Notes under the pieces: model-generated | What the model was told of the DNA's origin: nothing | What the model saw: the letters and a program-made list of their open reading frames with translations, nothing else | Database searches by the model: none | Assembly (NCBI GenBank): GCA_041689775.1 | Contig: JBDNFP010000298.1 | Span: 1-5,863, forward strand | Reading direction: 5' to 3' | DNA: 5,863 nucleotides | Origin: JBDNFP01 sp041689775 | Lineage (GTDB): Bacteria; Bacteroidota; Bacteroidia; Cytophagales; Spirosomataceae | Position numbers and translations under genes: made by a program | Shown here: positions 1 to 5,863 of the stretch, in pieces | Position numbering within the stretch: position 1 is the first letter of the stretch | Layout of the letters: every line of letters starts with the position of its first letter

Positions 1-114
1 ACTTACGCCACCAAGAGGCCGCTTGACCACAACTTCAAAAACGACATGGGTCGCTACATCACTTTTGATGAGAAAATACCCAAATGGAATTACCTGATCA
101 AGCCCGGAAATTGA
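1..114 (+). CDS. C-terminal end of an unrecognised protein (5' end outside window)
   Basis: Reading frame 1 is open from the window edge to a TGA at 112-114 and gives 37 residues ending in YLIKPGN. The stretch is rich in charged and aromatic residues (NDMGRYITFDEKIPKWNYL) and looks like ordinary soluble protein sequence, but I do not recognise the family. Frame 2 is also open for most of this stretch, so the frame choice rests on the protein-like composition. The gene lies in the same direction as the M36 peptidase, whose chosen start follows after 44 bp, so co-transcription is possible but not shown. No hairpin terminator is visible between the two. Confidence 0.5.
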   Translation, partial: TYATKRPLDHNFKNDMGRYITFDEKIPKWNYLIKPGN

Positions 115-158
115 CCATCTTATTTTTTAATCATTCCTTAAGCACTAATCATTTCGTT

Positions 159-3100
159 ATGAAACTATTATACACACTGTTCTATTCTATTTTATTAGTA
201 GGTATTAGCTTGTGTGCGTTTGCGCAACAAGATAAAGTGATAGCTCAGACTCTCATTGAAAAGCACTTGAATGAACTAAGTCTTAATTCATTAAACGATG
301 TAATTGTAAGTGACGCTTATCCTAATGCCGGCTCTGGAACCTTCCTGGTATACATGCAACAGGCCTATCAGGATATCCGCGTTTCAAACGCTATAAAGAC
401 ATTAGTATTTAAGGATGAGAAACTTATCAGTCAGGAAGGTGAATTCGTTGGGAAAATTCAGGTGAAAGCCAAAAATAATGTTTCTAGTTTGACACCCGTT
501 GAAGCAATTAATCGAGCGTTGGAACACCTGAATATTGAAAAGCCGTCAAGTTTTGTAACTGAACCCCTTAAAATAGTAACTGAGGGGAAGGAACTTTTGT
601 TCAATTCATCGGGAGTCTCGGAAGAGAATATCCTTGTCACGCTCATGTGGGTTCCTGAGCTGGATGGTACTGTATCGCTGGCTTGGCAGGTAGGAATTAA
701 CCCAATAAAAGACAGTGACAACTGGCTAGTTAGAGTAAATGCTGTCACTGGAAGCATTATTGATAAACTGAATCTAACGATTTATTGCTCCTGGGGAGCA
801 GCCCCCGAGGCACACGCTCCTAGTGTAGTACATAATCCAGACGGCACGCATACTTCGGCTGATCTTTCGGATCAAGGTGCGGCTTCTCCATTGGCCGTTA
901 ACAGTGCCGTATACCGGGTAGTACCCTACCCGGCCGAAAGTCCACAACATCCGGGGGGAAGTTTTGCCAATAGAACCAGTCCTTGGACGTTGGCTGGCGC
1001 TAGTAGCCCTGCTACGACCTTAAACTGGCACAATGATGGCACCACCGAATATAATATCTCACGAGGAAACAACGTATACGCTCAGGAAGACCGGGACAAC
1101 AGTAATACCACCTTTGGGCTTCCCGCAACCTCCTCCACGGCCTTACCAAGCCTGACTTTTACTTCGGTTTTTGATCCTGCGAATGATCCCACCCTAGCGA
1201 CTAATCAGGCCGCGGCTATCACTAACTTATTCTATTGGAATAATATTATCCATGATATCACATACCAGTACGGATTCAATGAAGTGTCAGGTAATTTTCA
1301 AAACAATAATCAAGGTAGAGGAGGGGCACAAGGGGATTATGTGATCGCTGATGCACAAGACGCAGGAGGGGTAAATAATGCCAATTTTTCTACTCCAACC
1401 GATGGGTCACGTCCAAGGATGCAAATGTTTCTTTGGGATACGAAAACGCCTAACTTGGATGGTGACCTTGACAATGGTATTATTATCCACGAATACGCCC
1501 ATGGGATTTCAATTAGATTGACTGGTGGTCCTTCGCAGGTAGGCTGCCTGCAAAACGCAGAACAAATGGGTGAAGGATGGAGTGATTACTACGGTTTGAT
1601 GCTCACCACCAACTGGTCTACTGCTCAGGTTACCGACGGTTCTATAGGTAGAGGTATTGGTACATACGCCCTGAATCAGCCAACCACGGGTAACGGTATA
1701 CGCACGTACCCCTACACAACGAATATGGCTGTTAATCCCTTTACCTATGCCGACATTGGGACGGGCTCAGGCAGACTAACTCCACACAGATCAGGTTCAA
1801 TTTGGGCTACGATGATTTGGGATATGACCTGGGAAATTATCCAAGATGTCGGTATTATCAGTGCAAATTTGTATGATACTACGGGTATAGGAGGCAACAT
1901 AGTGGCTATGCGGTTAGTAACAGAAGGTCTTAAACTACAACCTTGTTCGCCAGGCTTCGTTGATGGCCGTAACGCCATACTAAAAGCTGATACTTTGCTA
2001 TACGGTGGGCGGCACAGTTGTGCCATTTGGCGCGCCTTTGCCCGTCGCGGGGTGGGCGTAGACGCTTTACAAGGAACTACTAGCAGCATCACTGATCAAA
2101 CAGTAAGCTTCGACGCCCCTATTTCTAGGATAACCAAAACCGCCAATACTGCTGATGTCACCACGGGCCAACAAATTACCTATACCCTCAAAGTAGACTG
2201 CGAATGCCAACCCTTCAGTAACTATAACGTTGTTGACACCTTGGCGGTCGGTTCAACCTACGTTAGCGGTGGAACTTACAATGCCGCATCACGAGTAGTT
2301 TCGTTTGGCCCAATTAGTCTTAGTGTCGGTCAAAGTACCACCTTTACATTGAGAGTTACGAATACCCTTTCTCCTATATCCGTTCTTGGAAGTTCGATTA
2401 CTCACTTTACTTCCGATGGTAATACTTTGGGTACCTGGACGTCAAGTTCTTTGGTAAATACCCGCACCTGGACAACCTCTACCACAAAATCCAACAGCCC
2501 AAGCTCAAGCTGGTTTATGCAATCTCTTGGAAGTAATGCTGCCACTGCTCTTACTTCGCCCAGCTACAGTCTGCCGAACGCAGAAACCGAATTTTCATTC
2601 TGGCATGATTATAACTTAGAAAACACGTATGATGGGGCTGTAATAGAGATTTCAACGGATGGCGGCACAAACTGGATTGACCTCGGTGGTAAAATTGCCC
2701 AAAATGGGTATAACAGGTTAATAAGTAACGATTGGGGTAGCTATATAGGTGGTAGACAGGCATTTTCAGGCAATAGCGTTAATTTTATTAAAACCGTAGT
2801 GGATCTTAACTCCTACAAAAACCAAGCAATAAAACTGCGGTTTTTGATGGCAGACGACAATTCGCTTTCAAGTGCTGGATGGTACGTTGATGATATTTTG
2901 CTTAAATCAGAAACATCATTGAGCAATACGGCCTACCTACGGAATAGCGGTAACGTAGTGGTCTCAAAAAGCAGCACTAAAACACCTATTATCCCTACAG
3001 TTACCATTCAAAGTATAGCTTCTGGAGCTTGGAATATCACTAGTACGTGGTCTTGTGGATGTATTCCTCAACCCAGTAGTATTGTCTCGGTCAATACCTC

Positions 3101-3206
3101 CCACATTATTACCATAAATGGGATAACAGCTAACGCCCGAACCGTGATAGGAAATGGAGGAAGCGTACAGATAACAAATAATGGGACTCTACAACTAAAT
3201 AATTAG
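159..3206 (+). CDS. Secreted M36 (fungalysin-type) zinc metallopeptidase with C-terminal adhesion-like modules
   Basis: Predicted extracellular zinc endopeptidase of 1015 residues. The ATG at 159 is chosen because it starts a textbook signal peptide (MKLLYTLFYSILLVGISLCAFA, cleavage after about residue 22). The frame is open further back to an ATG at 84, but that start would overlap the upstream gene and bury the signal. Seen in order: FTP-type propeptide (about 30-110); PepSY-like segment (about 165-200, with AWQV and WLVRVNAVTG); M36 catalytic domain (about 250-640) with conserved FYWNNIIHD at 358-366, zinc motif HEYAH at 444-448 (ligands H444 and H448, catalytic E445) and third ligand E472 in MGEGWSDYYG; a DUF11-like beta domain (about 654-735); a MAM/immune-inhibitor-A-like jelly roll (about 743-916, FSFWHDYNLE at 812 and GWYVDDI at 907-913); and a C-terminal module with SGAWNITSTWSCGC. 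The family autoprocesses its propeptide outside the cell. All active-site residues are present, so it is probably active. No recognisable type IX secretion sorting domain follows, which is unusual for a Bacteroidota secreted peptidase of this shape. Confidence 0.93.
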   Translation: MKLLYTLFYSILLVGISLCAFAQQDKVIAQTLIEKHLNELSLNSLNDVIVSDAYPNAGSGTFLVYMQQAYQDIRVSNAIKTLVFKDEKLISQEGEFVGKIQVKAKNNVSSLTPVEAINRALEHLNIEKPSSFVTEPLKIVTEGKELLFNSSGVSEENILVTLMWVPELDGTVSLAWQVGINPIKDSDNWLVRVNAVTGSIIDKLNLTIYCSWGAAPEAHAPSVVHNPDGTHTSADLSDQGAASPLAVNSAVYRVVPYPAESPQHPGGSFANRTSPWTLAGASSPATTLNWHNDGTTEYNISRGNNVYAQEDRDNSNTTFGLPATSSTALPSLTFTSVFDPANDPTLATNQAAAITNLFYWNNIIHDITYQYGFNEVSGNFQNNNQGRGGAQGDYVIADAQDAGGVNNANFSTPTDGSRPRMQMFLWDTKTPNLDGDLDNGIIIHEYAHGISIRLTGGPSQVGCLQNAEQMGEGWSDYYGLMLTTNWSTAQVTDGSIGRGIGTYALNQPTTGNGIRTYPYTTNMAVNPFTYADIGTGSGRLTPHRSGSIWATMIWDMTWEIIQDVGIISANLYDTTGIGGNIVAMRLVTEGLKLQPCSPGFVDGRNAILKADTLLYGGRHSCAIWRAFARRGVGVDALQGTTSSITDQTVSFDAPISRITKTANTADVTTGQQITYTLKVDCECQPFSNYNVVDTLAVGSTYVSGGTYNAASRVVSFGPISLSVGQSTTFTLRVTNTLSPISVLGSSITHFTSDGNTLGTWTSSSLVNTRTWTTSTTKSNSPSSSWFMQSLGSNAATALTSPSYSLPNAETEFSFWHDYNLENTYDGAVIEISTDGGTNWIDLGGKIAQNGYNRLISNDWGSYIGGRQAFSGNSVNFIKTVVDLNSYKNQAIKLRFLMADDNSLSSAGWYVDDILLKSETSLSNTAYLRNSGNVVVSKSSTKTPIIPTVTIQSIASGAWNITSTWSCGCIPQPSSIVSVNTSHIITINGITANARTVIGNGGSVQITNNGTLQLNN

Positions 3207-3218
3207 ATCACCGGTGAT
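3207..3218. repeat. 12-bp perfect palindrome directly after the M36 stop codon
   Basis: ATCACCGGTGAT is its own reverse complement and starts on the base after the TAG stop. A short inverted repeat, TACCC-ggta-GGGTA, follows at 3241-3254. Neither is followed by a T-run. They may be part of the 3' end structure of the mRNA or chance; no function can be assigned. Confidence 0.35.
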
Positions 3219-3277
3219 GTCGGTATTCTAGTAGGAAATATACCCGGTAGGGTAGTGGCATGTGATCGAAATTATAG

Positions 3278-3318
3278 GCTTGCTTCTGTTTCTAATGTAT
3301 GTAGATATAGAAGCAAGC
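3278..3318 (+). terminator. Hairpin downstream of the M36 gene, probable transcription terminator
   Basis: GCTTGCTTCT at 3278-3287 pairs perfectly with AGAAGCAAGC at 3309-3318. The stem continues with a G-U and a U-A pair, one T-T mismatch, and four further pairs (3291-3294 with 3302-3305), leaving a 7-nt loop. It lies 71 nt after the M36 stop and well before the next gene, the expected place for a terminator. It lacks the classic T-tract, so a role in mRNA 3' end protection is an alternative. The structure is seen; the function is inferred. Confidence 0.6.
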
Positions 3319-3416
3319 TCCATGCGTAGGCATACTACGACTGCCTGTATATAATCACCCACTTCCCCCTACATTTCACAATCCCCCGCAGATTTGCGTT
3401 ATTTGTCATACAAACG

Positions 3417-3430
3417 AACGATATATCGTT
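3417..3430. promoter_or_regulatory. 14-bp perfect palindrome in the 5' region of the M28 gene, possible operator
   Basis: AACGATATATCGTT is a perfect palindrome lying 31 bp before the chosen ATG of the M28 peptidase. Flanking TACAA and TTGTA add further symmetry if a 3-base insertion on the left is allowed. Position and symmetry fit a dimeric repressor site, but no regulator gene next to it supports this. A weak Bacteroidota -7-like element (CAGATTTG at 3389-3396, one mismatch to TAnnTTTG) lies upstream without a convincing -33 partner. Confidence 0.3.
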
Positions 3431-3461
3431 GTATACGAGTCTAAACAATACCTTTTCTTCA

Positions 3462-4568
3462 ATGAACAAAAACTTACTTGGTGGCCTATTTTTGATGGCT
3501 ACCACCCTCGTTCAGGCGCAGGATGTGGCTACGCAATATGCCAAAACGATTACTCCCGCCGAGTTAAAAAAACACCTCGTTATCATTGCTTCGGATAGCC
3601 TAGAAGGCCGTGATACGGGTTCTCCCGGTCAGAAAAAAGCCGCCGACTACGTAGCAAAGCACTTCAAGATGTACGGGCTTATGCCGATAGCTACCGCTGC
3701 CGACGGATCCAAGTCATACTTTCAGAAATACAATCTCTACCAGAAAAACTGGGGTGAGGTGTACGTAAAAGCCGAAGGGAAAACGTTCAAGTTCAATGAG
3801 GATTTTTACCTCAATGGCCTGTTGACTACCGAAGGCGAAGTAGCCATACCTACCGTTTTTGCGGGCTATGGTATTGAGACAAACCTGTACAATGATTACC
3901 AAAAGCTTGATGTCAAAAACAAAGCGGTGGTAATTATGGAAGGCGAGCCTAAGGGTTCTAATGGAAAGTACTTGGTGAACGGAAACGATCAAACGTCTAG
4001 TTGGACTGGGCCGCAGTCGTGGCAGAAAAAAGTGGCTACGGCCATGGCCAAGGGAGCCAAGTATGTATTCATCATTTCTGATAAAGATGGAAGTGAGTTT
4101 GACGAGCTTATAAAGCGGCGGGCGGTGATGTCGCGCCGGTTGAGCCGTATGAGCATGAAGCCGATTGAAGAATCGCTGAGCAATAGTGCGGCCTTCTCGG
4201 TGTCGGCAGAAATGGGTGCCGATTTGCTAGATATCAGTATCAAAAAGTTAGCGGACTTGCAGAAAGAAATCACAAAGAAAGGGAAGCCCGCTTCGAAATC
4301 TCCTTCCGGAGAGCTGGCTTTGAAAGTGGAGCGTATCAGCGAAACTATCGATACCGAAAACGTAGCTGGATTTTTGGAAGGTACTGACAAGAAAGCTGAG
4401 GTTATCGTGATCTCGGCGCACTTGGATCACATCGGGATTTCGCCTGACGGACAAATCAACAACGGAGCCGACGACGATGGTTCGGGTACGGTATCACTTC
4501 TAGAACTGGCCGAAGCATTCAGTAAGGCGAAGGCAGACGGCAAAGGTCCACGCCGAACCATTGTTTAG
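3462..4568 (+). pseudogene. Truncated secreted M28 family metallopeptidase (PA-insert type), C-terminal catalytic half missing
   Basis: The product starts at ATG 3462 with a clear signal peptide (MNKNLLGGLFLMATTLVQA, cleavage near residue 19). An in-frame TTG at 3429 would add 11 residues before the signal and is less likely. The 368 residues show the M28 hallmarks: LEGRDTGSPGQKKAADYV from residue 47; a PA-like insert in the middle (FAGYGIETNLYNDYQ, VVIMEGEPKG); SAHLDHIG with zinc ligand H320 and D322; and NNGADDDGSG with the bridging aspartate, probably D338. The protein then stops right after GPRRTIV. In the family this point is followed by a GEEKGLLGS-type segment with the catalytic glutamate and a metal ligand, then an aspartate/glutamate ligand and a final histidine, for a total usually over 500 residues. 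All of those are absent, so the product should be inactive as an aminopeptidase/carboxypeptidase-type enzyme. The stop lies inside a junction with the opposite-strand LytTR gene, so the truncation looks like a rearrangement, not a point mutation. Confidence 0.88.
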
Positions 4569-4916
4569 TACCACCTTACTTTCGGTAGTAACTTTGATGT
4601 AGGATCGGTTCACCGCGTGGCTGCGGTGAATACGGGTGAAAGTATCTCCCGGTAAAAGTGTGAGAATGTACCCAAGTGTACGGGAATAGAGCAGGGTAGT
4701 GCCACTGCGGAAATAAAGGCGGGTATAATTGCCTTCGCTTTTGCACACTACAATAGATTGGTATGGAACCCAGCGTCGGTCTGCGGCAAAGGGGAGCCGT
4801 AATGCTTCGGTGGGTAGTGAGCGCACTACCGTGAGGGTTTCGAGTGGTCGCGTATGCTGCGGACTAGCGGGTGACGTCATAAGTATGGGGAGGGTTGGCG
4901 GTAGTTGGGGGAACAT
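4500..4916 (-). CDS. Standalone LytTR-family DNA-binding protein, C-terminus replaced at a junction
   Basis: The frame encodes 138 residues. Residues about 38-124 match a LytTR DNA-binding domain: IVVCKSEGNYTRLYF (55-69, the 'EGNYTR' core), LLYSRTLGYILTLLPGDTF (75-93), RIHRSHAVNRSYI (95-107, the 'HRSHxVN' core) and KVVLNNGSAW (114-123). LytTR proteins act in the cytoplasm as transcription regulators. No receiver domain is present, which is common for small standalone LytTR proteins of Cytophagales. The start may be the ATG at 4914-4916 or the one at 4878-4880; neither has a clear ribosome binding site. After the NNG turn the family normally ends with a serine/arginine-rich strand (SRRR-like). 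Here the last ~15 residues (FAVCLRLTECFGQF) are only the antisense of the M28 gene, so the true tail has been lost. DNA binding may be impaired. GC is about 56% over 4741-4860, higher than in the flanks. Confidence 0.75.
   Translation of the reverse strand: MFPQLPPTLPILMTSPASPQHTRPLETLTVVRSLPTEALRLPFAADRRWVPYQSIVVCKSEGNYTRLYFRSGTTLLYSRTLGYILTLLPGDTFTRIHRSHAVNRSYIKVTTESKVVLNNGSAWTFAVCLRLTECFGQF
4545..4568. other. Probable rearrangement breakpoint joining two truncated genes tail to tail
   Basis: The plus strand still reads as a normal M28 peptidase up to about 4565, and the minus strand reads as a normal LytTR protein down to about 4545. Both families are cut short here: M28 before its catalytic glutamates and LytTR before its final strand. 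The ~20 bp in between can be read as either gene, which would fit a join at short sequence identity. No insertion sequence end or target duplication is visible at this point. Confidence 0.6.
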
Positions 4917-5333
4917 TCTTGAATTCTCTGCCTGGTATCTTTCGGGAGGGTTATGCTACCCTCGACCCGTAGTTCATGACGTGTGGTTAAAAGTGCAAAG
5001 TGAGTTCTCGCTTACCAAGAAGTGACTAGATAACAATACCATCAATGGTGTGGACACTTGCCGGGGCCGCTTGGTATCGTTATGTCGACCAATGACGACC
5101 GCAAGTGATAATGGAACGTAGACAAGTATTTATGAAGATGGAGAGTTTGGAACCCGTCCGCCCGTAATTGATACTGGGTTTTGTTCCAAAGTTGAGTTAC
5201 TTCCAACTACCTCATAGTATTCTGTCCGCTGGTGAAAATGTTGATTAGATTGCTACTGCTCAATTACTTCCGTCCGCCTATTTTTCATAAATATTATGTT
5301 AAGCGAAGATTATTTTATGGAGGTAAGACTACA
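4917..5333. other. Stretch of about 420 bp without a supportable gene
   Basis: All six frames are broken by frequent stops. The longest start-to-stop pieces not opposite the LytTR gene are tiny, for example a 18-codon frame at 5112-5168, and none resembles a protein I know. The stretch contains an interrupted inverted repeat at 5030-5041 and 5072-5083 (12 bp, one mismatch, 30-nt spacer) and three GTCCGC copies at 5156, 5224 and 5272. It must hold the LytTR promoter if that gene is transcribed, but no convincing -33/-7 pair of Bacteroidota type was found. Confidence 0.5.
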
Positions 5334-5364
5334 AGTTAGGACAAACATTTTGTCTGTCCTAACT
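5334..5364 (-). terminator. Hairpin terminator of the minus-strand beta-sandwich gene fragment
   Basis: AGTTAGGACA at 5334-5343 and TGTCCTAACT at 5355-5364 form a perfect 10-bp stem with an 11-nt loop. The hairpin begins 11 nt after the TAA stop (5376-5378) of the minus-strand reading frame, the right place for its terminator. The T-tract on the minus strand is poor. Its presence supports the view that the neighbouring frame is the real 3' end of a once-functional gene. Confidence 0.65.
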
Positions 5365-5375
5365 AATAACAATGT

Positions 5376-5725
5376 TTACTTAATAGTAACTTTTGAAGGG
5401 TTGGTATAAGTTGACCAAACAGGAAAAGATAACCATGTGCTACTATTCGGAACTTTGTAGCTTAATTGAAGTAAATATGAACCAACAGGTGATGTTAAAG
5501 AGGTCTTAGAAAAAGTAATTGTATTTGAGCCACTTTTTAAACTCAAATTATTGAATACTTGAATATCGCCTTTGTAGTTTCCTGATATATCGTATAGTGA
5601 AAGTCTAATGTCAATATTGGAATTTTCTGAAAATGGACTATTGACTTTAACTGAGATATTCACACGACTTTTGTTTAAGGTTGTCGGCAAAGTGCTATCA
5701 AGAACTAAGTCGTAAAATTCTTTTA
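5376..5725 (-). pseudogene. C-terminal fragment of an unrecognised beta-sandwich protein, 5' side cut by an insertion sequence
   Basis: The minus-strand frame ends with TAA at 5376-5378. It is open back to an in-frame stop at 5739-5741 but has no ATG; only a TTG at 5688-5690 could start it. The translation (KEFYDLVLDSTLPTTLNKSRVNISVKVNS... to NPSKVTIK) alternates polar and hydrophobic residues, with several likely beta strands (VNISVKV, IDIRLSLYDISG, NTITFSK, GSYLLQLSYK). This resembles an Ig-like or other beta-sandwich domain at the C-terminus of a secreted or surface protein. I cannot name the family. The domain-like sequence starts without a signal peptide, the frame runs directly into the putative IS end, and a good terminator follows the stop, so this is best read as the 3' remnant of a longer gene. 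GC is about 32% over 5341-5580, far below the LytTR segment, which suggests a different origin. Confidence 0.6.
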
Positions 5726-5863
5726 GAAGCTGTTTGAGTTAATTTGAAAAAGCGGGAAGGCTGGCTATATTGATGAATGCGAATCAAAACATACAGTTCA
5801 GACCTCCCCGCCGCAAGTTGGCAAGTTATTAAAAAAATCATCCAAGTCCTCCGCCGCCGCAAG
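5726..5863 (+). mobile_element. Left end of an IS5-like insertion sequence (continues beyond window)
   Basis: The transposase start at 5777 lies only about 50 bp from a likely element end that begins GAAGCTGTTTGAGTTAA near 5726. The base context before it (TTAG at 5723-5726) fits the YTAR-type target often duplicated by IS5-family elements. The boundary also coincides with the point where the minus-strand gene frame stops looking like protein. The other end and the target duplication lie outside the window, so the exact left boundary is uncertain by a few bases. Confidence 0.5.
5777..5863 (+). CDS. N-terminus of an IS5-family-like transposase (3' end outside window)
   Basis: From ATG 5777 the frame is open to the window edge and gives 29 residues, MRIKTYSSDLPAASWQVIKK followed by IIQVLRRRK. 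This matches the typical start of the short IS5-group transposases of Bacteroidota: a SDL-x-x-x-xWQVI segment followed by an R/K-rich stretch before the first helix region. These proteins catalyse DDE-type cut-and-paste movement of the element. The catalytic residues lie beyond the window. An overlapping ATG at 5774 in another frame stops after 18 codons and is rejected. The call rests on a short segment, so the subgroup is not assigned. Confidence 0.6.
   Translation, partial: MRIKTYSSDLPAASWQVIKKIIQVLRRRK

Noticed and set aside
84..158. In-frame upstream ATG adding 25 residues to the M36 peptidase
   Set aside because: It would overlap the upstream gene by about 30 bases and place polar residues ahead of a clear signal peptide that starts at 159.
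458..757. Minus-strand frames inside the two peptidase genes (for example 458-757, 1745-2092, 3989-4390)
   Set aside because: They are antisense shadows of clearly coding plus-strand frames and their translations resemble no protein family.
914..933. Perfect 8-bp hairpin (CCGGGTAG / CTACCCGG, 4-nt loop) inside the M36 gene
   Set aside because: It falls in well-conserved-looking coding sequence (VVPYP) and nothing around it suggests a terminator or regulatory role; probably chance.
4729..5025. Plus-strand 98-codon frame
   Set aside because: It lies mostly antisense to the LytTR gene, and its glycine/serine/arginine-rich translation has no domain-like pattern.
5030..5083. Interrupted inverted repeat ATAACAATACCA / TGGTATCGTTAT
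   Set aside because: It has one mismatch and a 30-nt spacer, with no adjacent gene end; too weak to call a terminator or IS end.
5811..5863. Repeated CGCCGCAAG near the right edge, considered as a repeat array
   Set aside because: There are only two copies, both inside the transposase reading frame, where they are read in different frames; coding sequence explains them.

Overview
The window looks like an accessory, rearranged stretch of a Bacteroidota chromosome, most likely Cytophagales (Spirosoma/Runella-like). This assignment is inferred from the protein families (a modular secreted M36 peptidase, a PA-insert M28 peptidase, a small standalone LytTR protein), from signal peptides ending in AQ, and from starts without a clear Shine-Dalgarno. 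No species can be named from the sequence alone.

Layout. Bases 1-114 hold the last 37 codons of an unrecognised plus-strand gene. After 44 bp comes the only complete large gene (159-3206, plus): a secreted multidomain fungalysin-type M36 metallopeptidase with signal peptide, FTP/PepSY-like propeptide, HEYAH catalytic domain and three C-terminal beta-rich modules. An intergenic region (3207-3461) carries a strong hairpin at 3278-3318 and two perfect palindromes. Next is a secreted M28 metallopeptidase gene (3462-4568, plus) that stops abruptly in the middle of its catalytic domain. It is fused tail to tail with a minus-strand LytTR DNA-binding protein (4500-4916), which also lacks its normal C-terminal end. 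Both truncations fall in the same ~20 bp, so 4545-4568 is probably a rearrangement breakpoint. Bases 4917-5333 hold no gene I can support. The right end has the minus-strand C-terminal fragment of an AT-rich beta-sandwich protein (5376 to about 5725) with its own terminator hairpin. It is cut at its 5' side by an insertion sequence whose transposase (IS5-like) starts at 5777 and runs off the window.

How it fits together. The two peptidases could both serve extracellular protein and peptide degradation, but the M28 copy lacks half of its metal and catalytic residues and is probably dead. The right half reads as a mosaic: GC is about 56% over 4741-4860 and about 32% over 5341-5580 by hand count, which suggests pieces of different origin joined by recombination and IS activity. 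I see no CRISPR array, tRNA, rRNA or coherent new multi-gene system. The convergent double truncation is the most notable feature.
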